A stretch of 64,000 nucleotides of DNA from Bradyrhizobium rifense (lineage in GTDB: Bacteria > Pseudomonadota > Alphaproteobacteria > Rhizobiales > Xanthobacteraceae), in assembly GCF_008123425.1 (NCBI RefSeq), contig NZ_VSSS01000041.1, positions 45,001-109,000 on the forward strand, written 5' to 3'. Shown one piece after another: positions 18,476-27,249 of the stretch (its first letter is position 1; the number at the start of each line of letters is the position of its first letter). The notes beneath the pieces were generated by a model. That model was not told where the DNA came from, ran no database searches, and worked only from the letters and a program-made list of their open reading frames with translations. Both the position numbers and the translations under genes were made by a program.

Positions 18476-19603
18476 ATGAACTTCGATTTCTCTGACGACC
18501 AGAAGCAGCTCCGCGATCAGGCGCGCAAATTCCTCACTGAGAAATGCTCGCCCAGGGCGGTGCGCGTCGTGCTCGACGGCAAGGCGCCGTACGACAAGGA
18601 GCTGTGGAAGGGCCTTGCTGAGATGGGCTTCCTCGGCGTCGCGATCCCCGAAGAATTCGGTGGCGCGGGCGCGGGGCATCTCGAGCTCTGCGTGATTGCG
18701 GAAGAGATGGGCCGGGCAAATGCACCCGTGCCGTTCTCTTCGACGGTGTATCTTGCTGCCGAAGCACTGCTGATCGCCGGCAGCGACGCGCAAAAGAAGA
18801 AGTGGCTGCCCGCGATCGCCTCAGGCGAGGCGATCGGCACGTTGGCGCTGTTCGAGGGCAAGGGCAATCCGTCGCCGAAGAACGTCAAGTTGACGGCTGC
18901 GAATGGTGTGCTCAACGGCGTCAAGAAGCCGGTGGCCGATGGCGCGATTGCCGACTTCGCGGTAGTCGCCGCGCGCACGGGGTCGAGCGGTCGCGACGGC
19001 GACATCTCGCTGTTCCTGGTCGATCTTAGGGCCGGTGGTGTCGAGGTGAAGAGCCTCACCAATCTCGATCCGACCCGAGGTCAGGCGGAGATCACCTTCA
19101 GGGACTGCAAGGCCGAGCCGCTCGGTGCCGCCGGAGAAGGCTGGAGCATTTTGTCCCAGGTGCTCGACCGCGCCGCGGTGCTCTGCGCCTTCGAGCAGGT
19201 CGGTGGCTCCGACCGGGCGCTGGAGATGGGCCGCGACTACGCGCTCGACCGTATCGCCTTCGGCCGCCAGATCGGCTCGTTCCAGGCGGTCAAGCACATG
19301 CTCGCCGACATGTATGTCTCGGCAACGCTGGCGCGCTCCAACAGCTATTACGGCGCCTGGGCGCTCTCGACCAATGCGGCCGAGCTGCCGGAAGCGGCAG
19401 CCGCCGCGCGCATCAGCGCGACGCAGGCGTTCCAGCACTGCGCCAAGAACAACATCCAGGTTCATGGCGGCATGGGCTTCACCTGGGAGTTCGACTGCCA
19501 CATGTACTACCGCCGCGCTAACGCGATGGCGCTCGGGCTCGGCAGCCTGTCCTATTGGGAAGACCAGTTGATCGATCGCATGCGCAAGAAGAACGCGGCG
19601 TAA
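18476..19603 (+). CDS. Acyl-CoA dehydrogenase, short subunit lacking the canonical catalytic Glu motif
   Basis: 375 residues with ACAD N-, middle- and C-terminal domains: MNFDFSDDQKQLRDQARKF at the start, AFGRQIGSFQAVKHMLADM in the FAD region, and IQVHGGMGFTWEFDCHMYYRR at the end. It lacks the GT[SD]E(I/L) loop that carries the general base in the two following paralogues. In steroid- and pimeloyl-type systems, ACADs often work as heteromers in which only one subunit carries the base, so I infer this is the non-catalytic partner. The next gene follows by 15 bp. Confidence 0.87.
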   Translation: MNFDFSDDQKQLRDQARKFLTEKCSPRAVRVVLDGKAPYDKELWKGLAEMGFLGVAIPEEFGGAGAGHLELCVIAEEMGRANAPVPFSSTVYLAAEALLIAGSDAQKKKWLPAIASGEAIGTLALFEGKGNPSPKNVKLTAANGVLNGVKKPVADGAIADFAVVAARTGSSGRDGDISLFLVDLRAGGVEVKSLTNLDPTRGQAEITFRDCKAEPLGAAGEGWSILSQVLDRAAVLCAFEQVGGSDRALEMGRDYALDRIAFGRQIGSFQAVKHMLADMYVSATLARSNSYYGAWALSTNAAELPEAAAAARISATQAFQHCAKNNIQVHGGMGFTWEFDCHMYYRRANAMALGLGSLSYWEDQLIDRMRKKNAA

Positions 19604-19618
19604 GCGAAGGACACCGTC

Positions 19619-20863
19619 ATGAACTTCGACGACACCCCGCAGGAGGCCGAATTCCGCGCCGCTGCGCGCGCCTGGATCGGCGCCAACGCACCCAGGCAAT
19701 ATGAGGACGAGCTGCGCAAATCCTCGCTCGGCCGCACTCAGCTCAAGAACGCCAACATCCTTGAGGTCGCAAAGGCCTGGCAGAAGAAGAAGGCCGACGC
19801 CGGCTGGGCGTGCCTGCATTGGCCGAAGGAATATGGCGGCCGCGGCTCGTCGCCGATCGAGCGCGTGATCTGGCAGCAGGAAGAAGGGCCGTTCGGCCAG
19901 CTGTCCCGTATGTTCATCATCGGCCACGGCATGTGCGGGCCGACCATGATGGCGTTCGCGCGCGAGGAGCATAAGCGCACCTATCTGCCGCCGCTCGCCT
20001 CCGGCGAAAAGGTGTGGTGCCAGCTGTTCTCCGAGCCCGCCGGCGGCTCCGACGTCGCAGGATTGCGCACCCGCGCGGAGAAGGACGGCGACGACTGGGT
20101 CATCAACGGCCAGAAGATCTGGACCTCGGGCGCGCATTATTCCGACTACGGCATTTTGCTGACCCGCACCGATCCGACCGTGCCCAAGCACAAGGGCCTC
20201 ACCATGTTCTTCCTCGACATGAAGAGCCCGGGCGTCGAAGTGCGCCCGATCAAGCAGGCGAGCGGTGCGTCGGACTTCAACGAAGTCTACTTCACCAATG
20301 TTCGCATCCCCGATCACCAGCGCCTCGGCGAGGTCGGCGACGGCTGGAACGTCTCGCTGACGACGCTGATGAACGAGCGCAGTGCGATCGGTGCGGCCGT
20401 CTCGACCGGTTTTCCGGAGCTGTTCGAATATTGCTCGAGCCTGATGCTGGATGACGGCCCGGCGATCGAGGATCGCGCGGTCCGTTCGAAGCTCGCCAAC
20501 TGGGCGGTGAAGGCAAGCGGGCTGCGCTACACCAGCATGCGCGCCATCTCCGCTCTGTCGAGGGGCGAGCGGCCGGGGCCGGAGAACTCCATCGGCAAAC
20601 TGGTCGCGGGCACGATGATCCAGGACGTCGCGACCTACGCGCTCGACTTGCAGGGCGCGAGCGGCGTCGTCAGCGGCGAGGATGGCGAGCTCGCCGGCCG
20701 TTTCCAGGCAATGCTGCTGCGTGCACCGGGTACACGCGTCGAAGGTGGCACCGACGAGATCATGCGCAACATCATCGCCGAGCGGGTGCTTGGCCTGCCC
20801 GGCGATATCCGTGTCGACAAGGACGTGCCGTTCAACAAGATCCCGACCAAGGGAAGAGGGTAG
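19619..20863 (+). CDS. Acyl-CoA dehydrogenase, large subunit copy 1
   Basis: 414 residues. ACAD motifs include CQLFSEPAGGSDVAG (substrate/FAD loop), INGQKIWTSGAHYSDYG, and the catalytic-base loop RVEGGTDEIMRNIIAERVLG. It belongs to the longer ACAD branch seen beside shorter partners in pimeloyl-CoA and steroid degradation. It is near-identical in layout to the following gene and starts with the same residues (MNFDDTPQEA). It oxidises an acyl-CoA to the 2-enoyl-CoA with FAD. Confidence 0.9.
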   Translation: MNFDDTPQEAEFRAAARAWIGANAPRQYEDELRKSSLGRTQLKNANILEVAKAWQKKKADAGWACLHWPKEYGGRGSSPIERVIWQQEEGPFGQLSRMFIIGHGMCGPTMMAFAREEHKRTYLPPLASGEKVWCQLFSEPAGGSDVAGLRTRAEKDGDDWVINGQKIWTSGAHYSDYGILLTRTDPTVPKHKGLTMFFLDMKSPGVEVRPIKQASGASDFNEVYFTNVRIPDHQRLGEVGDGWNVSLTTLMNERSAIGAAVSTGFPELFEYCSSLMLDDGPAIEDRAVRSKLANWAVKASGLRYTSMRAISALSRGERPGPENSIGKLVAGTMIQDVATYALDLQGASGVVSGEDGELAGRFQAMLLRAPGTRVEGGTDEIMRNIIAERVLGLPGDIRVDKDVPFNKIPTKGRG

Positions 20864-20872
20864 AGGTCCGCC

Positions 20873-22117
20873 ATGAATTTCGACGACACCCCGCAGGAAG
20901 CCGCATTCCGCGAGACCGCGCGCAAATGGGTCGCCGCCAATGCGCCGAAGGAGTTCGAGCAGGAGCTGTCAAAATCCTCGCTCGGCCGCATCCGACTTGC
21001 GAAGCACGACATGGTCGGGGTCGGCAAGGCCTGGCAGAAGAAGAAGGCCGAGGGCGGCTGGGCCTGCCTGCACTGGCCGAAGGAATATGGCGGTCGCGGT
21101 GCGACGCCGATCGAGCGCGTGATCTGGCAGCAGGAGGAGGGCGTCTACGGCAAGCTGACGCAGCCGTTCCAGATCGGCGAGGGCATGTGCGGCCCGACCG
21201 TGATGGCCTGGGGCAGTGAAGATGCAAAACGCCGCTATCTGCCGAAGCTCGCCTCGGGCGAAGAGATCTGGTGCCAGCTGTTCTCCGAACCGTCGGCCGG
21301 CTCCGACGTTGCGGGACTGTGCACGCGCGCCGAGAAGAAGAGCGATAATTGGGTCGTCAACGGCCAGAAGATCTGGACTTCGGGCGCGCATTATTCCGAC
21401 TTCGGCCTGTTGATCGCGCGTACCGATCCGAATGTGCCCAAGCACAAGGGCCTCACCATGTTCTTCCTGGACATGAAGAGCCCGGGCGTCGAGGTGCGGC
21501 CGATCAAGCAGGCCAACGGCATGCAGGAGTTCAACGAGGTCTATTTCACCGACGTGGTGATCCCCGACAGCCAGCGGCTCGGTGCCGTCGGCGAGGGCTG
21601 GAGCGTGTCGCTGACCACGCTGATGAACGAGCGCATGTCGATCGGCTCTCGGCTCGCGACCGGCGTGCCCGAACTGTTCGAGTTCTGCTCCAACCTGATG
21701 CTGGAAGATGGGCTCGCGATCGACGATCCCGCCGTGCGCTCAAAACTTGCGAGTTGGGCGGTGAAGTCGAGCGGGCTGAAATACACCAGCTACCGCGCGA
21801 TCTCGGCGCTGTCCAAGGGCGAGCGGCCGGGACCGGAAAACTCCATCGGCAAGCTCGTGTCGGGCATGATGCTCCAGGACATCGCAACTTATGCCATGGA
21901 CCTCCAGGGTGCGGCCGGCGTGCTCACCGGCGCGGACGAGGAGACGGTGCACGGCCAGTTCCAACAGATGCTGCTGTCTTCGCCCTCGATGCGCATCGCC
22001 GGCGGTACCGACGAGATCTTGCGCAACATCATCGCCGAGCGGGTGCTGGGGCTGCCCGGCGACATCCGTGTCGACAAGGACGTGCCGTATAACAAGATCC
22101 CGACCAAGGGGCGGTGA
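20873..22117 (+). CDS. Acyl-CoA dehydrogenase, large subunit copy 2 (tandem duplicate)
   Basis: 414 residues, aligned end to end without gaps to the previous gene and clearly its tandem duplicate (same start MNFDDTPQEA, same end NKIPTKGR). The base loop RIAGGTDEILRNIIAERVLG is intact. Differences cluster in the middle and in the helical domain, e.g. TQPFQIGEG versus SRMFIIGHG, which could change acyl preference. Only 9 bp separate the two genes. Confidence 0.9.
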   Translation: MNFDDTPQEAAFRETARKWVAANAPKEFEQELSKSSLGRIRLAKHDMVGVGKAWQKKKAEGGWACLHWPKEYGGRGATPIERVIWQQEEGVYGKLTQPFQIGEGMCGPTVMAWGSEDAKRRYLPKLASGEEIWCQLFSEPSAGSDVAGLCTRAEKKSDNWVVNGQKIWTSGAHYSDFGLLIARTDPNVPKHKGLTMFFLDMKSPGVEVRPIKQANGMQEFNEVYFTDVVIPDSQRLGAVGEGWSVSLTTLMNERMSIGSRLATGVPELFEFCSNLMLEDGLAIDDPAVRSKLASWAVKSSGLKYTSYRAISALSKGERPGPENSIGKLVSGMMLQDIATYAMDLQGAAGVLTGADEETVHGQFQQMLLSSPSMRIAGGTDEILRNIIAERVLGLPGDIRVDKDVPYNKIPTKGR

Positions 22118-22135
22118 TCTCGCGTTTCGCTGCAT

Positions 22136-22238
22136 CTCGTAGGGTGGGCAAAGCGAAGCGTGCCCACCATATGCAGATGCGCCGGGGTAAGTCTGTCGGT
22201 GGGGCACGGCGCTATCGCGCCTTTGCCCACCCTACGAG
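22136..22238. repeat. Inverted-repeat intergenic element (GTAGGGTGGGCAAAG type)
   Basis: CTCGTAGGGTGGGCAAAG (22136-22153) and its exact complement CTTTGCCCACCCTACGAG (22221-22238) form an 18-bp perfect inverted repeat around ~67 bp. Elements with these ends are widespread between genes in Bradyrhizobium-like genomes (recalled). It lies between the last ACAD and the nitroreductase. Confidence 0.75.
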
Positions 22239-22252
22239 GAGCGAGCTAGTTC

Positions 22253-22951
22253 ATGGATGCTAAAGTAACTCAGAACGACCGCATCGGCGTGCTCGAAGAG
22301 CTCCTCAACGAGCGCTACTCCGTCCGCGCGTTTCTCCCCAAGGACGTCGATCGCGCCACCATCGAGCATGTGCTGACCACGGCGCAGCGCACGGCGTCCT
22401 GGTGCAACAGCCAGCCCTGGCAGGTCATCATCGCCAGCGGCGAGGCCAAGGAGCGCTTCCGCCAGCTGATCTACAAGGAGGCCTCGGGCGGCCTCGGCGA
22501 CGATTATGATTTCACGCCGCCGCGTGAATACGCCGGCGTCTATCTCGAACGCCGCCGCGAGAGCGGCTTCCAGCTTTACAACACGCTCGGCATCGCGCGC
22601 GGCGACAAGATGGCCTACGCAAAACAGGCGCTGGAGAACTACAATTTCTTCGGCGCGCCGCATGTCGCGATCATTCACACCAACGAGCCGCTCGGCATCT
22701 ATGGCGCGATCGATTGCGGGGCCTACGTGTCGAACTTCATGCTCGCGGCGCAAGCGCTGGGGCTCGGCACGATTCCGCAGGCCGCGCTCGCCCGCCATTC
22801 CGGCCTGATCCGCCGCCACTTCAATTTGGCCGCCGACCGCCGCGTCGTCTGCGGCATCTCGTTCGGCTATGCCGACAACGTGCACAAGATCAACAGCTAC
22901 CGCACCTCGCGCGCGAGCGTCGCCGACACGGTGACGTTCGTCGAGACGTGA
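22253..22951 (+). CDS. Nitroreductase family protein
   Basis: 232 residues. FMN-binding features of the nitroreductase fold are visible: RYSVRAFLPKDV at the start, TASWCNSQPWQVIIASG, and a C-terminal ALGLGTIPQAA-LARHSG followed by RRVVCGISFGYAD. It would reduce nitro groups, quinones or enoyl substrates with NAD(P)H. It is the last gene of the catabolic series, but an inverted repeat separates it, so co-transcription is uncertain. Confidence 0.87.
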   Translation: MDAKVTQNDRIGVLEELLNERYSVRAFLPKDVDRATIEHVLTTAQRTASWCNSQPWQVIIASGEAKERFRQLIYKEASGGLGDDYDFTPPREYAGVYLERRRESGFQLYNTLGIARGDKMAYAKQALENYNFFGAPHVAIIHTNEPLGIYGAIDCGAYVSNFMLAAQALGLGTIPQAALARHSGLIRRHFNLAADRRVVCGISFGYADNVHKINSYRTSRASVADTVTFVET

Positions 22952-22981
22952 CCGAGCGGAAATAAGCTGCCCACACGCATG

Positions 22982-23010
22982 CGAAGACGGCCGCGCAAAC
23001 GGCCGCCTTC
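22982..23010. terminator. Hairpin between nitroreductase and ecfG
   Basis: GAAG-ACGGCCG-cgcaaa-CGGCCGC-CTTC forms a strong hairpin between two convergent genes and can serve both directions. There is no long T-run. Confidence 0.5.
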
Positions 23011-23039
23011 ACAGCTGTCGCCTTAGATCGATTGACGCG

Positions 23040-23588
23040 CTATCCGCCGCTGCCGCCGATCACGGCGCGCACGGTCTCGTCGGGCCCGAAGTCCTCGGCG
23101 CCGTCGACATAGAGCAGCGCGGCGAGCTTCGAGCGCGCGCGGTTGACGCGGCTCTTGATGGTGCCGACCGCACAGCCGCAGATCGATGCCGCATCCTCAT
23201 AGGAGAAGCCGGAGGCGCCGACCAGGATCAGCGCTTCACGCTGGTCCTGCGGAAGCTTTTCGAGCGCGCCGCGGAACTCCTCGAATTCGAGGTGGGCGTT
23301 CTGCGAGGGCTGCGTCTTCAGCGTCTTGGCATAGTTGCCCTCGGCATCCTCCACCTCCCGCCGCCGCTTGCGATAGTCGGAGCGGAACAGGTTGCGCAGG
23401 ATCGTGAACAGCCATGCCGGCAGGTTGGAGCCCGGCTGGAACGAGTCGATGTTGGCAAGTGCACGCAACAGCGTCTCTTGCACCAAGTCGTCGGCGCGGT
23501 CCGCATTGCCGCTCAGCGAGATCGCGAACGCGCGAAGGCTCGGCACGGCCGCGAGGATGTCGTCACGCAGGGAGTTCGTGAGAGGCAT
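23040..23588 (-). CDS. ecfG: ECF sigma factor of the general stress response
   Basis: 182 residues. Region 2 reads SGNADRADDLVQETLLRALANIDSFQPGSNLPAWLFTILRNLFRSDYRKRRRE and region 4 reads LPQDQREALILVGASGFSYEDAASICGCAVGTIKSRVNRARSKL (positions about 25-75 and 112-155). These are typical for EcfG (sigma-T/RpoE2) of Rhizobiales. Its start overlaps the nepR stop (TAATG), so the anti-sigma and sigma factor are translationally coupled. The divergent phyR completes the standard partner-switch locus. It directs transcription of stress genes from GGAAC-type promoters; a candidate target, csbD, lies in this window. Confidence 0.93.
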   Translation of the reverse strand: MPLTNSLRDDILAAVPSLRAFAISLSGNADRADDLVQETLLRALANIDSFQPGSNLPAWLFTILRNLFRSDYRKRRREVEDAEGNYAKTLKTQPSQNAHLEFEEFRGALEKLPQDQREALILVGASGFSYEDAASICGCAVGTIKSRVNRARSKLAALLYVDGAEDFGPDETVRAVIGGSGG

Positions 23589-23818
23589 TAATCCCTCCCA
23601 TTGTTGTCGTTGGAGCCCCCAGCCCCATTCTCGTTGGATCCAGTTCCCGGCGCATCAAGCTTTTTGATGAGCTCCGCGAACCGGTCCGGAACCCCCTGCC
23701 GCACGACGTCGTCGTACATGGCGCGCAGTTGATGCCCGATCCGGGATTGGATCTCCGGAGTGAGGCCTCCCTTGCCGGGGGTCGTGCTTTTGCTGGCTTG
23801 AGACTTGAGATCTTTCAT
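23588..23818 (-). CDS. nepR: Anti-sigma factor NepR
   Basis: 76 residues from ATG 23818 (MKDLKSQASK). The central GLTPEIQSRIGHQLRAMYDDV is the NepR helix region that binds EcfG, or phosphorylated PhyR. The tail is Gly/Asn-rich and probably disordered. A longer frame back to a TTG at 23932 is unlikely because NepR proteins start here. It is coupled to ecfG by a one-base overlap. Confidence 0.92.
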   Translation of the reverse strand: MKDLKSQASKSTTPGKGGLTPEIQSRIGHQLRAMYDDVVRQGVPDRFAELIKKLDAPGTGSNENGAGGSNDNNGRD

Positions 23819-23934
23819 GACCTGTTCCACGTTTCCCCGAGTTAAGTGACTGCAAAATAGAGAAGTTTTCTCAACCGGGAGCCGTTCCCTGGATGAGTTC
23901 AATTCCAGGTTCGACAAAAAGTTCCGCCTCAACG

Positions 23935-23960
23935 GGAACTTTTCTTATCCTGAAGCGTAA
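23935..23960 (+). promoter_or_regulatory. Putative EcfG-type promoter upstream of phyR
   Basis: GGAAC (23935-23939), 16 bases, then CGTAA (23956-23960) resembles the GGAAC-N16/17-CGTT consensus of EcfG sigma factors and points toward phyR, about 80 bp ahead. The -10 half departs from the consensus in its last base, so confidence is moderate. Confidence 0.5.
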
Positions 23961-24038
23961 TCAGCCCCAGTAGGGGAACCCGGGCCTCCCCTCGCAGTTC
24001 CCTATTTTTGAGGTTGGCCCGAAATGATTGGAGTGGGG

Positions 24039-24845
24039 ATGTCCCGTTCGCAGCTTGTTGCTGAGCACTTGCCGTTGTTGCGCCGGTATGCACGCGCCCT
24101 GACGGGCAACCAGGCCTCCGGTGACGCCTATGTCGCAGCCATGTTGGAAGCCATGCTGGGGGATCCGTCGGTGCTCGACGAGAGCCACGGGCCGCGTGCC
24201 GGCCTGTTCCGGCTGTTCACCCAGATCTGGAATTCGGTCTCGGTCAATGACGATTCCGAGGTGGCGACGCTGCCGATGCCGCCGGAGCGGCGGCTGTCCA
24301 ACATCACGCCGCTGCCGCGGCAGGCCTTCCTGCTGCTCTCGCTCGAAGGATTCTCGGAAGAGGAAGTCGCCTATGTTCTCGCGACCGATGTCGCCGAGAC
24401 ACGGCGGCTGGCCGATGCCGCCGGCCGCGAGATGGCGGCCGAGATCGCGACCGACGTCCTGATCATCGAGGACGAGACCTTCATCGCCATGGACCTCGAG
24501 AGCCTGGTGAAGAATCTCGGCCACAATGTCGTCGGCGTCGCGCGCACCCATGCCGATGCGGTGGCGCTCGCCAAGAACAAGCGGCCGGGCCTGATCCTCG
24601 CCGACATCCAGCTCGCCGACGGTTCGTCGGGCCTGGATGCCGTCAACGAACTGCTCCGCACCTTCGAGGTGCCGGTAGTGTTCATCACCGCCTATCCAGA
24701 GCGCTTCCTTACCGGCGAGCGTCCGGAACCGGCGTTCCTGATCTCGAAGCCGTTCCAGCCCGCGATGGTGTCGGCGGTGGCGAGCCAGGCGCTGTTCTTC
24801 CAGCGCAACTCGCGCAACCGCGCGCCGAAGGCGCCTGCGGCGTAA
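24039..24845 (+). CDS. phyR: General stress response regulator PhyR (sigma-like output, receiver domain)
   Basis: 268 residues from ATG 24039 (MSRSQLVAEHLPLLRRYAR; GGAG upstream). An ATG at 24024 is less likely. Residues 1-~130 mimic an ECF sigma factor (LPRQAFLLLSLEGFSEEEVAYVLATDVAETRRL). The C-terminal half is a receiver with acidic residues in VLIIEDETFIAMD, the phospho-acceptor Asp in LILADIQLADG, and Lys in FLISKPF. When phosphorylated it sequesters NepR and frees EcfG. It is divergent from nepR-ecfG. No PhyK-type histidine kinase gene is seen next to it. Confidence 0.93.
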   Translation: MSRSQLVAEHLPLLRRYARALTGNQASGDAYVAAMLEAMLGDPSVLDESHGPRAGLFRLFTQIWNSVSVNDDSEVATLPMPPERRLSNITPLPRQAFLLLSLEGFSEEEVAYVLATDVAETRRLADAAGREMAAEIATDVLIIEDETFIAMDLESLVKNLGHNVVGVARTHADAVALAKNKRPGLILADIQLADGSSGLDAVNELLRTFEVPVVFITAYPERFLTGERPEPAFLISKPFQPAMVSAVASQALFFQRNSRNRAPKAPAA

Positions 24846-24867
24846 GAAGCTCGAATCGGACATGAAG

Positions 24868-24894
24868 ACGGCGCGCCACAAGGCGCGCCGTTTC
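24868..24894 (+). terminator. Rho-independent terminator of phyR
   Basis: ACGGCGCGCC-acaa-GGCGCGCCGT followed by TTTCT, located 23 bases after the phyR stop. Confidence 0.75.
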
Positions 24895-24913
24895 TATTCG
24901 TAGGCACTTCGCC

Positions 24914-25723
24914 TCAACAGCCGCGACAGACACCTTTAAGTTTGGCCTTGATCTTGGCTTCGTCCTCTGTCCATGACCAGCCAATGGACTGTCCCGGCGG
25001 CGTCCCATCGAACGTCATGAGAACGGTCATCCTCTGGAGGTCGTCGGGCGCCCCGGCAGGAGGTTTGGGAAACGGCGCGGATCGCTCCACCATCGCGAGC
25101 GTCGCGGCATCTAGCGGCGCGAAGCCCGTGCTTTCCACCAAAGCGTTCGAGATCAATTTGCCGGAGCGATCGATCACGAACGTAACGCCGGCGTTGGCTC
25201 TCTGACCGATCGCATCCGGAGGAAACATCCTATTGCGCCAGACCTGTTCGGTCACTGTATTGCGCCACGCGTCCATGGCGTCAGACGCCGCGAAGGCGGG
25301 CGTCGGCACGCTCGCTGCCAACCCGTAGGGGACTACGTCGAAATGACGGCCGGCGAAGACCAGCGGCACTGTGAAAGAGAACATGTCCTCCGTCAGCTCT
25401 GATGGCGGTTCGGGAAACGGCTGGGCGTGATCGAAGATCGCCACTAAAGCAACATCCAGCTGCCGAGAGCCGGTGCTCTCGACCAACGTCCGCGATTTCA
25501 ACTTGCCGGAGCGGTCGATGACGAATGTCACTTTGGCATGGCCGGCCTGTCCGCGCCCTTCGATTGCGAGTAGCGTGTTGCCGGCAATGTGTTCCGTCAG
25601 CCTTGCCTTCCAGGCGCTCGCGCGTTCGATCTGCTTATCGGTCTGTGCCAGCGCGGGGAAAGCCGCCTGCAATCCGATAAGCGTAGCCGATAGGAGGAGT
25701 TTCATTTGCATGAGGCTTCGCAT
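24914..25723 (-). CDS. Secreted protein with two TonB C-terminal-like domains
   Basis: About 269 residues from ATG 25723, beginning with a Sec signal (MRSLMQMKLLLSATLIGLQ then AAFPALAQ). The mature part holds two copies of a TonB-C-like unit: GHAKVTFVIDRSGKLKSRTL-VESTG and NAGVTFVIDRSGKLISNALV-ESTG. Each is followed by FPEPP/FPKPP. It ends with CRGC. Unlike true TonB, no membrane anchor or Pro-rich linker is present, so it is probably a free periplasmic protein. Its neighbour upstream is a one-domain paralogue with the same CRGC end. Confidence 0.75.
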   Translation of the reverse strand: MRSLMQMKLLLSATLIGLQAAFPALAQTDKQIERASAWKARLTEHIAGNTLLAIEGRGQAGHAKVTFVIDRSGKLKSRTLVESTGSRQLDVALVAIFDHAQPFPEPPSELTEDMFSFTVPLVFAGRHFDVVPYGLAASVPTPAFAASDAMDAWRNTVTEQVWRNRMFPPDAIGQRANAGVTFVIDRSGKLISNALVESTGFAPLDAATLAMVERSAPFPKPPAGAPDDLQRMTVLMTFDGTPPGQSIGWSWTEDEAKIKAKLKGVCRGC

Positions 25724-25740
25724 GAAATGGTGCGGAGGAC

Positions 25741-26232
25741 TCAACAACCGCGGCAGATGCTGTGAAGCTTGGCGTTCAATCTGGCATCATCTTTGTCAGA
25801 TGGCGGGCTGTTGGCGGTCCTCTTGGTCAGTTCGTCGATCCAGGATTCGAGCCATTCGTCATTCACAGGCGGCGGCCCCAGTCTTTTGAAGAAAATGGGC
25901 ACGGTGAAGCTGAAAGTATCCTCTTTCAGCTCCGGGGGCGGCTCTGGAAACGGCTCGGCCCGCTCCACCATGGCCAGTGCGGCCTCATCGAGCGGTGGCG
26001 AGCCGGTACTCTCCACCAACGCTCGCGAGATCAGCTTGCTGGACCGGTCGATGACGAAAATGACCTTGGCGTTACCGGTTTGGCCCCGTGCCTGAGGCGG
26101 AAATAGCTTCTTGGCGGCGAGGTGCGCGGCCAGCCTTGTTTTCCAGGCTTGGACAGTGTCGATCTGCGCATGCGCGGGGAGGGCGGTCAGCAATCCAAAG
26201 AGAGCGGCCAGCAAAGGAAATTTAATCTGCAT
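25741..26232 (-). CDS. Secreted protein with one TonB C-terminal-like domain
   Basis: 163 residues from ATG 26232 (MQIKFPLLAALFGLLTALPA then HAQ), a clear Sec signal peptide. One TonB-C-like unit is present: GNAKVIFVIDRSSKLISRAL-VESTGSPPLDEAALAMVERA. The end is HSICRGC, matching the downstream paralogue. A longer frame to 26772 is antisense to the next gene and was not accepted. The pair likely arose by duplication; function unknown. Confidence 0.75.
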   Translation of the reverse strand: MQIKFPLLAALFGLLTALPAHAQIDTVQAWKTRLAAHLAAKKLFPPQARGQTGNAKVIFVIDRSSKLISRALVESTGSPPLDEAALAMVERAEPFPEPPPELKEDTFSFTVPIFFKRLGPPPVNDEWLESWIDELTKRTANSPPSDKDDARLNAKLHSICRGC

Positions 26233-26415
26233 CGGCACGAATATTAATCGCCATCTGGTTGATTGCAAGCATCGTTGCTCGCATCGCGCCTGTCTGGCTG
26301 TGGGCGGTCGGTGGGGCCGCGAAGCATCACCGCTTGACGGCAACCTCATTGCCCCGTTGATATTTTGCGCCGATGACATCCATCGCCGCATCAAGCCTTC
26401 CGGAGATTTCGCATC

Positions 26416-27030
26416 ATGGACCAGCAACTCCTCGACCGCCTCGCCATCCGCGACCTCGTCGAGAACTGGGCGGTGTGGCGCGACGCCGGCGACTGGGAGC
26501 GCTTTGCGACCGTCTGGCACGACGACGGCTGGATGTCCGCGACCTGGTTTCAGGGGCCGGCGCGGGATTTCATGCGCGTCAGCCAGGAGGGTTTTGCCAA
26601 GGGCGTGCGCATCCTGCATTTCCTCGGCGGCACCAGCATCGATCTCGCCCGCGAGCGGGCCATCGCGCAAACCAAGATGACGATCTCGCAACGGGCCCTG
26701 GTGCACGACGTGCTCTGCGACGTCGTCTGCACCGGGCGCTTCTACGATTTCCTGGAGAAGCGGCATGACCAATCAGGTATTGGCCAATGGGGCATCGTCC
26801 GCCGCCAGCCAATCTACGAAAAGGATCGGATCGACCCGGTCGATTCCGCAGCAACCCTCCGCCTCGACCAGCAGGCGCTCGCTGCGCTGCCCGAGGGCTA
26901 CCGCCACCTCGCCTACATGCAGGAGCTGATCGGCTACAAGGTCAAGCGCGATATGCCCGGCCTGATCGGCCCCGAGGTCGAGAAGCTCTACGGTGAGGGG
27001 CGGGTCTGGCTCGCGGGGAAGGCCAAATAG
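26416..27030 (+). CDS. SnoaL-like / NTF2-fold protein
   Basis: 204 residues. The N-terminal half has the SnoaL-like pattern (LLDRLAIRDLVENWAVWRDAGDWERFATVWHDDGWM, then a cone-shaped beta sheet region). The second half is longer than in most members. Such proteins bind or isomerise small hydrophobic molecules; no catalytic residues can be assigned. It is the last backbone gene before the integrase, so the accessory region begins after its stop. Confidence 0.75.
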   Translation: MDQQLLDRLAIRDLVENWAVWRDAGDWERFATVWHDDGWMSATWFQGPARDFMRVSQEGFAKGVRILHFLGGTSIDLARERAIAQTKMTISQRALVHDVLCDVVCTGRFYDFLEKRHDQSGIGQWGIVRRQPIYEKDRIDPVDSAATLRLDQQALAALPEGYRHLAYMQELIGYKVKRDMPGLIGPEVEKLYGEGRVWLAGKAK

Positions 27031-27249
27031 TCTGCGCGCAAAAGTGAACGCCAGACAAAAGTAAGGCGCGACTGGCATCACCACGTCCGTGACGGACCTC
27101 CGCGCGTGTCCCCAATCGTGCGCCGAAAGCTTCTAAGCCGTTGTAAACTGTGCTAGAATCGTTTCGTCGAAAGTTCGACGCTGCTCACGGATATTCGCCG
27201 CAATCCGCTGCGATCCGTGTTCAATGGTGGGGCGGATGGTGGGGCGGAA

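Noticed and set aside
18821..20317. Minus-strand fr of 498 codons across two acyl-CoA dehydrogenases
   Set aside because: Antisense shadow of high-GC coding sequence; the plus-strand ACAD motifs are unmistakable.
27031..27249. Intact tRNA attachment site directly left of the P4 integrase
   Set aside because: I looked for tRNA arms on both strands and found none; the left border of the island stays undefined.
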